Positions 22,557-33,859 are shown, counted from the stretch's first letter. The stretch is 64,000 bases of DNA from Xiphydria camelus (GCA_963678675.1 OY783193.1:16195746-16259745), one strand, 5' to 3'. The notes: a model not told the origin generated them from the letters alone. Translations and numbers: made by a program.

Positions 22557-23130
22557 CAAAAAAAAAAAGTCCGGACTATTTGACCGGACCATGGTATTCC
22601 GAGGTATTTTTGTGTCCTGAATCCGATCCCGAGGACACCTGAGCCCCATCACGTCAGAAAAATGAGATTTCAAGGTCATTTAGAGGTTAAAATGACCATT
22701 TTTTGGAACTGGATCCGGGAAAATTTCTCAAGCGACCTGTTGAGTTGGAGGATAGCTGTTTAGGTCTTGAATACCTTCCAAACATTGGAATGGAGTCCTA
22801 AATCTCGACCGGGACTATCACAGAACCACCCCAGTGGATAAAATGTTGCCGTGATCGTTGTATCTCGCGGATTACGATCTCCCTGTCAAGGCATCCAATT
22901 CCGGCGATCCGTTCACTGTGACAGTGGACCCAGCACTGACCCTAATGGCCTTAGAACCTTGGAGTCATGCTCTGGGTGCTGCTCAGGGCAGTCCCATTTC
23001 CTTATTTATTTATTTCGAAATCTCGTTTTTCTAACGTGATGGGGCTCAGATGACCTCGGGATCGGATTCAGGACGCAAAAATACCTCGGAATACCATGGT
23101 CCGGTCAAATAGTCCGGACTTTTTTTTTTG
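22557..23130. mobile_element. TA-flanked MITE with long arms
   Basis: Ends are CAAAAAAAAAAAGTCCGG and its complement, with TA on both sides (22555-22556 and 23131-23132). The arms extend about 100 bp through GACCGGACCATGGTATTCC. It separates the last coding block of the surrounding transposon gene from the rest. Confidence 0.7.
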
Positions 23131-23659
23131 TAAACCTGTGTTATTAGTATCTGGTAGAATCTGTTGGCAAGCACCAATCTCTTCATAAAATCTAAGGAAA
23201 GCTGGCGGAATAAACTGTAAATGCTGGGAAATATTTGGAATTCTTTTTCTGTTTATTGTGGAACAGGTTCACTATATTTTAATTTAAAATCTCTGGAAAG
23301 TAAAACTGAGTTCCTTATACCTTTCTTCCCAATATTAACTGCTTTAAAGTCTTCATTTATAAGATGTTTGATATGCATTATGTTGCGTTGTTCAGATGAA
23401 AACTTGAGGCTTGATATTCTGGAAAAGTTAACTTTTTCTTTGTTATCTGTACAGCTTTTTTTTGGTAATTTCGCTTTGTAGCTCTTTAAAAGAAAAAAAT
23501 CAGATTGTTTCAGTACAATCACTTCAAACCAATTTTTTCTTTTACATTTTCTCACTGCTTCATACCAGTCGTCTGGAGTATAGACTTGTTTCATTCGATG
23601 ACGTATATATTTTTCAATGGCTGCTAAATCACGGTCACATGGTAATCTCGTATGTTGTA

Positions 23660-23959
23660 CTATAGTAGAACTCCAATTATCCGAATCGATTTGGACCGGA
23701 CCCCATTCGGATAATCAAAAATTCGGATAATTGGACTTCGAATAATTAATACATACATACATACATGAATAAGTGAAACAAAACAACGTACCGACGCGAA
23801 AGAGTACCGATATGTACTAATCATCCCAATAATGTTCGCACTGCGCCTACACTAGAGAGAAGGACAATAGCGCACGTAGACAGAATCATTATTTTGCTGA
23901 AAATTTTTTTTCTGAAAGCGATTCGGATAGTCGGAATTCGGATAATTGGAGTTCTATTG
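23660..23959. mobile_element. pogo/Tigger-type MITE
   Basis: The inverted ends share AGAACTCCAATTATCCGAAT, the motif style of pogo/Tigger termini, with TA duplicated outside (23658-23659 and 23960-23961). Removing it joins the codons for HKYLVQ to those for HTRLPCDRD in the surrounding gene, which confirms the boundaries. Confidence 0.8.
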
Positions 23960-24245
23960 TACTAAGTATTTGTGCTCAATAGAAGTGAATAAGCCTTCTA
24001 TAGTAAGTTGTTGCCATAAACAAATTAGAGACCATTGTTTATTTTAGCCACTGCAGTTATCTATATACACAATAAGCTTATCAGCAATGGGTCTATTAGT
24101 TTAAAAATGTTTATATAAAATGCTAGCTATTTCATCGCTACCTCGCTTGCCAATATTTTCTGGCCACATGTACATGTAGGCCTTGCCACTAACACAGTCA
24201 TGGATGCCGAGGTTATAAACCCATACCTTTCTCAAATAGAACGCT

Positions 24246-25239
24246 TAGTCCAAGAGCTAGCGACAAAATCGACTAAGGTGTTTTAAGATTGCTAGAAATT
24301 TATAAATAGATGTTTAAATAGTAGTTAATGGGATCGATAATGACCTGTCAAGCCATACCGGGTTGCGTCATTGAAAAATTAATATTCAAAGTTAAAAAAC
24401 AAAAACAAAAAATTATGTTGCTTCAACAATGCTATAATTTATAGGGGATGTTCATTCATCTATTTTAAGGAACCATGTAAAAGGACAGGTGATTCTGCTG
24501 GTAGCAAGTGACTGCCAGGCGAGCATATTAGTGCGACTGTGATAGCACTATTACCTACCGCATGTCCCGCGCAGAACCCGACCAGTTGCAGGGACCTTGA
24601 AATTTACCTTCGGCCAGGCTTGGTCTGTATTCGAGCCACTTTTACTGGTAGAAGTCAAGTCGGTAATTAGAGTTGGTGTCAATTCGGGAGATCGAAGCGC
24701 CTAACCTCGCACTAATATGCTCGCCTGGCAGTCACTTGCAACCAGCAAAATCACCTGTCCTTTCACATAGTTCCTTAAAATAGATGAATGAACATCCCCT
24801 ATAAATTATAGCTTTGTAGAAGCAACATAATTTTTTGTTTTGTTTTGAACTTTGAATAATTAATTTTTCAATGACGCAACCCGGTATGGCTTGACAGGTC
24901 ATTACTGTTCCAATTTACTACTATTTAAACATTTATTTACAAATTTCTAGCAACCTTAACACTTTCACTGCCGGTCACACAACATATGTGTGATGCGAGA
25001 TTTGCCGAGAGGCCGGTCACGCAGACGGTGCGTGATCTGCATGCTGCTGTTCCACGATGCAATGCTGATCTGGCCTTTATGGATGTCCAAAAAATTATGT
25101 CGGCACAGTGAACGTGACATCCATAAAAGCCAGACCAGCATACATCGTGGAACAGCGGCATGCACGTTTTCCGAAAAATTACGCCGGCAGTGAAAGTATT
25201 AAAACACCTTCGTCGATTTTGTCGCTAGCTCTCCGACTA
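24246..25239. mobile_element. Inverted-repeat element splitting the transposon gene
   Basis: Ends TAGTCCAAGAGCTAGCGAC and the complement of TAGTCGGAGAGCTAGCGAC, with GCT outside both. The arms run through AAAATCGAC.AAGGTGTTTTAA, GACCTGTCAAGCCATACC and GCTCGCCTGGCAGTCACTTG. The gene reads ...LTVGAA on one side and [10 protein letters not shown] on the other. Its centre (about 24545-24710) holds a truncated CCGTATGTC-family piece. Confidence 0.7.
24960..25198. mobile_element. TTAA-flanked MITE, nested
   Basis: Ends CACTTTCACTGCCGG and the complement of TACTTTCACTGCCGG, TTAA on both sides (24956-24959 and 25199-25202). The interior pairs GGCCTTTATGGATGTC with its near-complement. It is inserted in the right arm of 24246-25239. 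Confidence 0.7.
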
Positions 25240-26956
25240 GCTGCTCCTACTGTTAAATTTGGCACTGACATAGCCTGTTGCAGGTCAAAGCTGATAACCA
25301 TTGAATTTCCTGTAGCCTTGACCTCTTCTGTATCCTGCTTCATTACATCCTGCATGGCTTGGGCACGTCTCTGGTGTAATTCCAAATCAATTTTCAATTT
25401 CTTTGCAACTTCTGTGTTAGCTTCATTACTAATTTTTATATTCATTGAATCGCATACTTTACATATATCGCTCTTAGGCAATTAAAAACCTATATTATAC
25501 TCGGTGCTGTATTTGTCTTGGGTGACTGCCACAAAATTATTTTGGCGGCACCAGTCCAAATAATAATCATGATATAAACTGGAGATAGAGAGATCTGAAT
25601 CAAGGTAGACTTTTGCAGGGTGTTTTTGCATGCTATTATGACTTGTGCATTTCGAAATTAAATTACTATGCTTTCTAACATTTTCACGGCGTTCTTCCGG
25701 TACCTTCTTCTTATTGTTGCCATACCTTCCTCTTTGGTCTGACTTTGCAGTAGAATTACCTAAAAACACAGAGAGGTTACCAACCCTAAGTCTGTCCCAT
25801 CAGTAAAATATTACATGTTTCGCCGGTAAAGGCATCATCAGATCTAGATCAATATATTAAAATCACCAGTATTACAAAGAAATTGTATGAAAACAACTAT
25901 ACCTGCTTTATTTTGGTCAACTAGCCTTTCAATCCGTTTTTTTTAAATGGCGTGTATAGCAAGAAACTCCTTTTTACCAACTTCATGTCCATTTACTTCG
26001 ACCCTATATTGAACCGATATATTTATGGAGGAATTAACTCTTTTGCTTTTCTTTGGGTAACTTCGCTTTTTTGGAGTCACCTTCATACTTGAGAACAAGT
26101 AAACATTTTGTTTATCATAATCACCCATGTTCCAAAAGGCATTAAATATATCATTGTCTTTGCCTTCCAAAAGCTATCTACATTGTTTTTGCAACCGCAA
26201 GGTGCACCTATTTTTTTGGCTCTATTTCCTTCCCTTTTGTATTTACATAGCTGTAACCTAGATTTCTTTTAGTCCTGCGCTTAATTTTTTTATGTCGCTG
26301 GATATTTTTGTGTCTCCATCTAGACGGCGGCTTCTTTTCGGGAGTGGGCAAGGCACCTCGAGAAGTCTGAGGAGTATTAGGATCCTGATTTTCCTGAAAT
26401 AAGATGTTTTATTAAAAGGGGATAAGAGCCACAAAAAACCCATAGAACGCTTCTAATATTTTGGGTTCAAAAAATATAACATAAGGGGACAAGCCACACA
26501 TTTTACAAACTTACCGTTCTCGAGTCTGTATCTTCCGGATCACTGCTAGTTCCGGACGCTGTATAGTTTCTATCACCTTTACTTTCATTCAAAACCGGAT
26601 CTTAGTCACTGTCTTCAGAATCAAACTCAGAAAAATCTATTTTCCGTTTACACGCACGAGAATATTCGGCAGCCATGTTGATTACTACTGTGGCTTGTCC
26701 CCTTTTGATGCAATTTTAAAGTAATGTGTCAAAACGGGACTTCATACAACGGCGCCATCTATGGGGTAATAGCTGAAGTTTCCTTGGGATATTATAATGG
26801 CCTTACAGTTTTTGTTTTTAACTTAAACTCATGTTTGACAAAATTGTGGCTTATTCCCTTCTGGTCCCAAGGTCTTCTATTCTACGAATAGATATCGTAT
26901 GAATATTCTACGGATATTTTAAAAATATTCCAGAAATGTTCTTCAGATATGTAGTA

Positions 26957-27165
26957 TGTATAACATGTTTTTCACCTCCTCGAACATAGGAATCGTGAGT
27001 GCGAGTGAGAACGCCGATTAACAGTGAACACATAAGAGCTTTCTTATCCGAATGGAAATACCTGCGAAGGATAGAGAATGCGCGACAGGGTGTTATGCGT
27101 TCACCCGAGTATTTTCACTTGCACTCGCACGATTTCTATGTTCCAGGAGATGAGAAATACTTGCT
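26957..27165. repeat. Inverted repeat
   Basis: The arms contain GAACATAGGAATCGTGAGTG on the left and its near-complement at about 27120-27150. It adjoins the next palindromic element and is non-coding. Confidence 0.55.
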
Positions 27166-27170
27166 GTATA

Positions 27171-27616
27171 CAGTATGTCCGATCCCAGGCGTAGCACTTT
27201 GGAATTTCCCTGACATTTGACTTCGGTAGTGTGGATGGTGCTTGAGTCATTTATAGTTCGAGTTGGCTTCAGAAGAGTAAGCTGCGCGAGAGTGAGAAGT
27301 GTCGAACGTCTGATTTCCCGATAGCTTTCAATTCGGGAGATCGAAGTGTTTCCTTTAACCTCGAAATCGTGAAGTTTTGAATAATAGTGAATAATTTATA
27401 GAAAAAAGTGATAAGAAATAATCATTCGGGTTTCTTATCACTTCGATCTCCCGAATTGACAGCTCTCGGGAAATCAGACGTTCGACACTTCTCACACTTA
27501 CGCAGCGCACTCTTCTGAAGCCAACTCGAACTATAAATGACTCGAGCACCGTCCACACTACCGAAGTCAAATGTCAGGGAAATTCAAAAGTACTGCGCCT
27601 GGGATCGGACATACTG
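27171..27616. mobile_element. CCGTATGTC-family palindrome (variant CAGTATGTCC)
   Basis: Starts CAGTATGTCCGATCCCAGGC and ends in its complement with TA outside. The arms are about 200 bp and carry the modules TGACTTCGGTAGTG, GAGTCATTTATAGTTCGAG and CTTCGATCTCCCGAATTG, which also occur in other palindromes here. Confidence 0.75.
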
Positions 27617-29052
27617 TATGTTCCACTCAGAGACCGTTGGGTTTGATTTTAAAATGCAGTATTGGAAATAGGAGTTTGGAATTAAGTAAAGTACTGTGTT
27701 TTAACTACTAAAATATTCTTTATTATTATACAATGCACTTGGAAGACACATCTTTACTCTTTCACACTCTCCAGGGAACTAATTGAATCGTATATTGTTA
27801 AAACAAGCTAAGTGACTTCTGGGAAACTTTTCAGGAATTGCAAAAAACGTTTAATTTTCCAAAATGAAAGTAAACGGCTTGAGTGACACACCGAAATAAC
27901 ACATGCAGGATATGCGTACTTGCATTCTTTCTGCACTAAATGATGCGTCTATATGCTAAATGCGCATTTTCGACAAAACACGAAAATGCCCGAAAATGTT
28001 ACTTGGCGTCTTTTAACAATAAACGATTCAATTAAAAAGGCATACTGGGATCATGATCTGGACCATTGATAATTAACTTCTTTCTTTGGTCCTCTTAGTG
28101 GAGGTGCGACACTGCGTCGCCTCATAATATAAACAATGGCTTTCCTCGCCCTAAGAAACCTTCTCGAGTAACATTAACCAGACCCTCTCTGTACAGTCTA
28201 AACAGTTAATAATTCTATTTAACATGTAGAAATGCCAAACAACTCAGGTTACATATTTATAAAAAAAATACATAGAGCGGACTGTAATTTCATTAATTTG
28301 ATTCCGCCTCCTCTTCCTCATCCTCTACTGACTGCTCTTGTACGCCTAATTTTCTAAAGGAATACAGAATTCATTATTTTGAAGTTGTTACGATCTGGGT
28401 CACCCGGATTCAGATCAGTAACAGGTTCGAAGAGAAAGGGGGAAGGGGGAGATTCATTGCCCGTCGTGGGTGATGGAGATCACACTCAGAAAGAAGATGA
28501 AGCCAATAGCCGATGATCCATCAAAAGTCTTTAATCTAATAAGGCCAAACTGATTATCACCATGACTAAACTAACTATGGAAACAGCGACGTGAATCTCA
28601 GAACGGAAAAGTGTGGAATCTAATGTTAGGCTTAACTCAGACGGGCGACTTTCCAATGACAAAATGGCCGTGTGAGCAGATGAACGACAAACTAACAACA
28701 GCGAAGGCTGGAGAGGGTGATCGCGATGGTGTAGGTGGCGTGAAGGGAACGACACAGCGAGCTCAGTCAGTGCTGCAGTGGATTTTGAGGAGGAAATACT
28801 GTTGTGGCTTTTGTTACGTCGACGAAGGCGTTGTCGCCGAAATAGAGTTTATTGGGTGCATCCTCTTATTAACCCTCTTTTTGGCAAACATAAACCCAGG
28901 TGAAAAAAAAGTTTCTCGTGGTTGTTTATAATACTTTGGACTATTTTATACCGATATATGATATTAGAGATATCATGGGAATGTATCACAAAAAAAATTT
29001 TTTGTATGTTAACTAGGGTTATCATTGCCCATTTACCTTTTTCGTATAAATG
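27617..29052. other. No gene found; inverted copy of the 38-kb repeat
   Basis: The stretch 28090-28205 is the reverse complement of about 38365-38485 (shared GGAGGTGCGACACTGCGTCG). The remainder has only short frames with no motifs I recognise. Confidence 0.5.
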
Positions 29053-29257
29053 AGGTTGGCTGGGCAAAACTGAAGCAGATTGCGCCACCGAGCCAAACAC
29101 CCGCGGGCAAATTTAAACGGTTATAATATATTATTAATGCTGCACTAATGTGACTAATGTGACTGGTAAAAAAAATTGTAAAAATTAATTACAAAATAAA
29201 ATTCAAATACAATCCCCATATGTACTATAAATATACATATTTAATTAAATCAGAAAT

Positions 29258-29334
29258 GTTCATAAATTGGCTGACAGTACTGCATTCCCATACTTAGGAA
29301 TGGGAATACAGTACTGTCAGCCAATTTATGAACA
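29258..29334. repeat. Perfect hairpin
   Basis: GTTCATAAATTGGCTGACAG is mirrored with almost no loop, AGTACTG lying on both sides of the centre. It is non-coding and sits next to the THAP exon. Confidence 0.6.
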
Positions 29335-29359
29335 CGCTCTAAATAATTTTCATTTTTAC

Positions 29360-29546
29360 CTGCATCACCGCTAAAAGTTATTAATTGATCAGAAGTAAAA
29401 TGAACTTCGCATAATCCTTTTCTATGATGAGGTGCATATTTTAAGAAATCGAGCCACTTTTGACGAATATCTTTCGATTTTTTTACAGAAGGAACCATGA
29501 ACCTTGATTTATTTTTACAACTCGGTACTGCACATGAAAAAACCAT
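29360..29546 (-). pseudogene. THAP zinc-finger exon
   Basis: The exon starts MVFSCAVPSCKNKSRFMVPS and continues IRQKWLDFLKY...GLCEVHFTSDQ, ending at a GT donor (29359-29358). The THAP pattern C-x4-C, W, then CxxHF is complete, which supports DNA binding by a transposase N-terminus. No continuing exon is found within the element. It is an orphan first exon, intact in itself. Confidence 0.75.
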
Positions 29547-29827
29547 TTTATATTACATTTTTTATTTCAATTTCACTACATATAGATTCATAAATTAAGG
29601 TTATATTTTCATTCTTTACTCCTGCAATGCCTACTATGAAGTAGGCTGCCATATTGATATATCGATACCATCGATACCTTACTTTGAAAATTTCATAATT
29701 TCATAATTTGACAAAAATTGCACTTCGAGGTTTTCAAAGAAAGGTATCGATATTTCAAATCAGGCGGTCAAAAAGGGTGTTTAGCTCGGTGGCGCCGAAG
29801 TTTACTTCCTCGACCACCAGCCAACCT

Positions 29828-30364
29828 AATTAAGCTGCTCCACTCCGAAAGATGATAATTTGAGCGGTTACCAACGATGTATTTATGTCATATGAGGTTA
29901 ACCAAATGAAATCTGACCGTCTGAGCCGTATTTCATACATTTGAAGCACTAACACCGCAGTCAAAATAAAAAGTGACACATTTGCTCAAAAGTAGTGGAC
30001 AAACTTTAAACACTGTTTACCGCATTGAAATCAAATATTAAGTTGATTAATTAGCGTAAATTTGTTGATACTAGAACCCTTTTAAATACTAATTATGGAT
30101 ATAAAAATTGCACTATAAATAATAGTAGTAAATGTGGCGGAAATATTTATTTCTTAAAAATGGACATGCCACGGTACTAACATCAATGATTGTTTTTACA
30201 GTATTCGTGGGACTTGAGCACGGTCAGTAAGGGTAGTTTGGGACTGAAAACTTTAACTAATATAATTACATACGAAAATCATTCGGAATTGCGAGATTAT
30301 CAATAGTTTAGAGATAAAAAACATGATAGACAAAAATATCACAATTTCAGTAGAATCACCCATA
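29828..30364. other. Nothing recognised
   Basis: AT-rich sequence with no open frame of note and no clear repeat, ending at the TA beside the next palindrome. Confidence 0.5.
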
Positions 30365-30506
30365 CCGTATGTCTGACGGCAAGCGCAACACCACTTCGGC
30401 AGTTTTTACCGACGGTGGTCGAAAATTGCATTGGATCTAATGCAAGATTCGACCACCGTCGGTAAAAACTGCCGAAGTGGTGTTGCGCTTGCCGTCAGAC
30501 ATACGG
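30365..30506. mobile_element. 142-bp CCGTATGTC palindrome
   Basis: CCGTATGTCTGACGGCAAGC is mirrored at the right end with TA outside both. The arms are about 63 bp and essentially perfect with a tiny loop. It is the smallest complete member of the family here. Confidence 0.8.
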
Positions 30507-31284
30507 TATAATGCAGTTTAGTAGCCAGGGATGCGTGGCCAGTGAATCAACGCAGCTTTTGCGTCAAGGCCTATCACCGATCGGAGCCAGTTATAATAGT
30601 CCAATCAAATTATACATTGAGCGATGCATCAAATCAGGTATTTTTGCTTTTTTGATATGTTGTTTATGATGAAAAGAGGATGTTAAATCCAAGTTTTCGA
30701 CCTCGGCAGATGACCGGATCATTGTCAAAAATCAAGAAAATCTCGAAATTTTTGACATTTTTTCAGTTCTTGTCGATTTTGACTCGGAAGGACTGGTTTT
30801 TCATAAAAGATCATCGTAACCATTTTTGAAGTAGATTAAATTTGCAATAATTTGAGATCTGAACGGTTATTGTAGCTCCAATAGTTTCGAAGATACAGCT
30901 TTTCAAAATTTGGCTAATTTTTGAAGTTACACGATTTTTATCAAAATTTCACAATTTTCAGTGCCGTTCATGTATCTGAAGGCCCAGTATATTGTTTAGA
31001 AACCCTCTCCCACCCGTTCACGTTCCTAGGATCTCAGGAGACTTCAAAGTGACCCTTCCCCCTCAATCACTTGAGCAAAAAATGAGTTATTATTTGTATT
31101 TTTATTTACAGACGTGGGTATGTGTAAAAATCAAGGTATTGACAATTACTTACGATGTCTTTAATTTTTTTGGGATTATCATTATCATTAATATTATATT
31201 AAAAAGAAATACTTTTATAATACGTCAATGAAAAATAACTGAAAATCTGACATCAATTTTGAAGATGTGTTCATTTTAATCAAA

Positions 31285-32716
31285 TTTTGCCCTCTTTGTG
31301 GACCTGGTTGGTCCAAGACGTCGTCTCCTGAGATGTCAGGAGGGTTTTCAAGAATACCCGAGACGGGCACCCACAATTCTTCGTTTAATTCATCTTCGTC
31401 TGGCAGGTCATCCATGGGTGAATAATCGAGGTTTAATGTGACCTCAGGAACGTTGTCACATGAGACTCCCTCACAGTGGATGCAAACTACGGAGCACTTC
31501 AGTCCAACCTTCCTGCAGCTGCAGATGATGCTGCTGCAGCCTTTTTTGCAGCCGCAGGAGATGAACTCAAGGAGATGTTGTGGCGCCGCGTCTTTTGTCA
31601 TGATCTGAGGGCTGAGACCTTGGGAAGTGCGCAGCCACCCCCAGTCAAGAGGCTCCTTGTCAACTCCTAACCACTTCTGGACCTGTGAAAAAAGAAAATG
31701 CGTACAAATCAAGTTAAATCATCAATTTCTTACCAAAGCAATCAAAAAGCAAATATGCGGGTAGCTGAATGGTATTTAAAGGCTATTTTACCTGATGATA
31801 GGTGCGCAGCGAGTGAAATCTGATTGAATTCTGGGTGGGAGGCAATCTCGCTAGGTTGATGTTTGTTTTTGCCGCAGCCTTTGTGAACAAATTGTATCTC
31901 AAATCGTCCAGGTTCTGCGTTTTGTGCAGTCCTCCATAAAGAGCAATTGCGATACGCTCGCCTGCAGCTACAATATCATCTGGGTTGGCGTTGCCGTTCA
32001 AGAAAATAGCAGCAGTGTGATCAAGGTCTCGATGTTTTTGAAACGCGGTGACAATTTTTGTTTTCCCTTGCCCAAAGAATGAAGACGTGAAGTCACATCC
32101 ACTGAAGGCATGGATGACAAGAAGGAGTTGAGGATAAATGCAATCATATTTGAAAGAGGTGTTGGTGTAGGTCACATCATGTAGGCCTCGTCCATATTTT
32201 GTAAAAAATATATTCCGACGGTTTGGTGGTGTGATGCCTGTGAGCAAGACTAGCAAGTCCACATCCTCACCAACAATTATGAAATCGTGAGTAGTGGAGA
32301 AAGAGATTGCTGTTGTTATTATCCAGTCTATCGGCATCTTCTGTAGCCTGTAATGTTGGAATATTGTGTTTCTCTATTTGTGTCTTCAAGAAGTCAATGA
32401 ACCGAATTTTATTGTTTTCGTTGGATAGGAACTTTTCTTGAGACACTTGAGCAACTGTACTGGCGTCAAATAAAATTTGAGGGAATATAGCAGCCTTGGA
32501 TCTGCGAATACGCTCAGAGCTCTTCGTGCTTTTCTCTACAGCCTCAGTCGGATAGCCATCAAAAAGTACTGTGACATTGAGTCCATAGTGAGTAGTGAGG
32601 TATTGGATATACCTAGCAGCTATTACCTCAAATGAGGAGTTTTTAGGCCATATAACTTTGTGGAGCAAATGTCCACCATCTACTGTCCACTGAAGTGCTC
32701 CGTAGTTTGCATCCAC
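31285..32716 (-). pseudogene. PIN/FEN1-like protein with CXC-type tail, two frameshifts
   Basis: Exon 1 (to 31792) and exon 2 (from 31682) are joined by a 109-bp GT-AG intron at LRTYHQ/VQKWLG. Ordered motifs: TVDGGHLLHKV, VTVLFDGYPTE, KFLSNENNKIRFIDFL, EDADRL followed after a 1-bp insertion (about 32323) by IITTAIS, IIVGEDVDLLVLL, HAFSGCDFTSSFFGQGK, ALYGG, LPPT, HSLRTYHQ, DWGW, then a cysteine cluster CGCKKGC...CSCRKVGLKC..VC.HCEG..C. The acidic set FDG, EDAD, GEDVD, GCD and the GxGK after GCD recall FEN1/XPG-type PIN nucleases (inference). The tail resembles a tesmin/CXC metal-binding domain. A 1-bp deletion near the 3' end replaces the native PSKRAKFD terminus, kept in the inverted copy. 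The N-terminus is missing: the frame runs into inverted tail sequence at 32689. Confidence 0.7.
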
Positions 32717-32917
32717 TGTGAGGGAGTCTCATGTGACAACGTTCCTGAGGTCACATTAAACCTCGATTATTCACCCATGGATGACCTGCCAGACGAAGAT
32801 GAATTAAACGAAGAATTGTGGGTGCCCGTCTCGGGTATTCTTGAAAACCCTCCTGACATCTCAGGAGACGACGTCTTGGACCAACCAGGTCCATCAAAGA
32901 GGGCAAAATTTGATTAA
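32689..32917 (+). pseudogene. Inverted duplicate of the PIN-protein C-terminus
   Basis: The plus-strand frame reads KCSVVCIHCEGVSCDN...ENPPDISGDDVLDQPGPSKRAKFD and stops. It matches the minus-strand gene tail at 31285-31503, without that copy's 1-bp deletion. It is part of the right arm and has no promoter or N-terminal domain of its own. Confidence 0.8.
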
Positions 32918-33610
32918 AATAAACACATCTTCAAAATTGATGTCAGATTTTCAGTTATTTTTCATCGACGTATTATACAAGTATTTCTTTTTAATATAAT
33001 ATTAATGATAATGATAATCCCAAAAAAATTAAAGACATCGTAAGTAATTGTCAATACCTTGATTTTTACACATACCCACGTCTGTAAATAAAAATACAAA
33101 TAATAACTCATTTTTTGCTCAAGTGATTGAGGGGGAAGGGTCACTTTGAAGTCTCCTGAGATCCTAGGAGAGTGAATGGGTGGGAGAGGGTTTCTAAACA
33201 ATATACTGGGCCTTCAGATACATGAACGGCACTGAAAATTGTGAAATTTTGATAAAAATCGTGTAACTTCAAAAATTAGCCAAATTTTGAAAAGATGTAT
33301 CTTCGGAACTATTGGAGCTACAATAACCGTTCAGATATCAAATTATTGCAAATTTAATCTACTTCAAAAATGGTTAGGATGATCTTTTATGAAAAACCAG
33401 TCCTTCAGAGTCAAAATCGACAAGAACTGAAAAAATGTCAAAAATTTCGAGATTTTCTTGATTTTTGACAATGATCCGGTCATCTGCCGAGGTCGAAAAC
33501 TTGGATTTAACATCCTCTTTTCATCATAAACAACATATCAAAAAAGCAAAAATACCTGATTTGATGCAGCGTTCACCCCCTTTTCATGTTTAATTTTACT
33601 GTACTATAAC

Positions 33611-33859
33611 GTTGAACGAGTACGGCAAGCTGTAGTAAGGAGTCCAACTCGTTCAGCCAGGCGTCATGCAGTTGCACTGAACATTACACGAAGAAGTTTG
33701 GGTCGAATTTTACACGACGACTTACGACTTCATCCGCACAAAATTCAAATTGTTTATAAAATGTTACCGCAAGATTTCGCAGCACGAATACAATATTGTA
33801 GAACATTTCTTGATGTACTAAACCCAAACGTTTTAAATAATTTAATCTTAATATTTTAA
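33611..33859 (+). pseudogene. Tc1/mariner (IS630-like) transposase fragment
   Basis: 82 codons read VERVRQAVVRSPTRSARRHA...ITRRSLGRILHDDLRLHP..IQIVYKMLPQDFAARIQYCRTFLDV, the second helix-turn-helix and linker of an IS630-type transposase. The catalytic half is absent. The sequence ends downstream at GCGCCACCCTG followed by TA (about 34001), which fits a mariner right terminus. The left half was lost or displaced near the long-arm element. Confidence 0.75.

Larger units (their letters stand above)
22480..26676 (-). pseudogene. Multi-exon transposon gene of the 'LPCDRD' family, broken
   Basis: Start ATG at 26674-26676 (MAAEYSRACKRKIDFSEFDS...) with an early in-frame TGA, then a GT donor after ...DTDSRT. 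The next exon runs from about 26394 (ENQDPNTPQTSRG...) to a CGCK cluster with a frameshift before DNDIFNAFWNMGDYDKQN. Later blocks are KKEFLAIHAI, DQRGRYGNN, YPKSDICKVCDS-type (here MPKSDICKVCDS), MVISFDLQQAM, then across an insertion [36 protein letters not shown] (followed by a stop), IEGLFTSIEHKYLVQ, and after another insertion HTRLPCDRDLAAIEKYIRHR. The C-terminus is EPLEDVEHLDDFSDIENNDN with its stop at 22480. This order matches a widespread insect transposon protein family. The IDNCSG aspartate is a candidate catalytic residue (inference). Confidence 0.75.
22211..26877. mobile_element. DNA transposon with GAAGACCTTGRGACC ends, heavily nested
   Basis: Left end GAAGACCTTGAGACCAGAAG, right end the complement of GAAGACCTTGGGACCAGAAG. 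TATT is duplicated outside (22207-22210 and 26878-26881). Inside is one minus-strand multi-exon gene (22480-26676) and at least four insertions: 22557-23130, 23660-23959, 24246-25239 and, within the last, 24960-25198. I cannot assign the superfamily from the sequence alone. Confidence 0.7.
29053..29827. mobile_element. THAP-encoding element, non-autonomous
   Basis: The outer inverted repeats share AGGTTGGCTGG and GCGCCACCGAGC.AAACACCC (29053-29100 and 29772-29827). Inside are one THAP exon and a hairpin (29258-29334). No transposase catalytic domain is present. THAP domains are typical of P, Kolobok and related transposases. The TSD is not evident. Confidence 0.55.
30626..33568. mobile_element. 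Long-arm element encoding a PIN/FEN1-like protein
   Basis: Inverted arms of about 878 bp (30626-31503 and 32689-33568) begin GCATCAAATCAGGTATTTTT. A 6-bp target duplication with one mismatch flanks it (AGCGAT at 30620-30625, AGCGTT at 33569-33574). The arms include the 3' coding end of the minus-strand gene, so the right arm holds an inverted copy of the protein tail. No DDE, HUH or reverse transcriptase domain is visible. See the gene entry. Confidence 0.8.
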
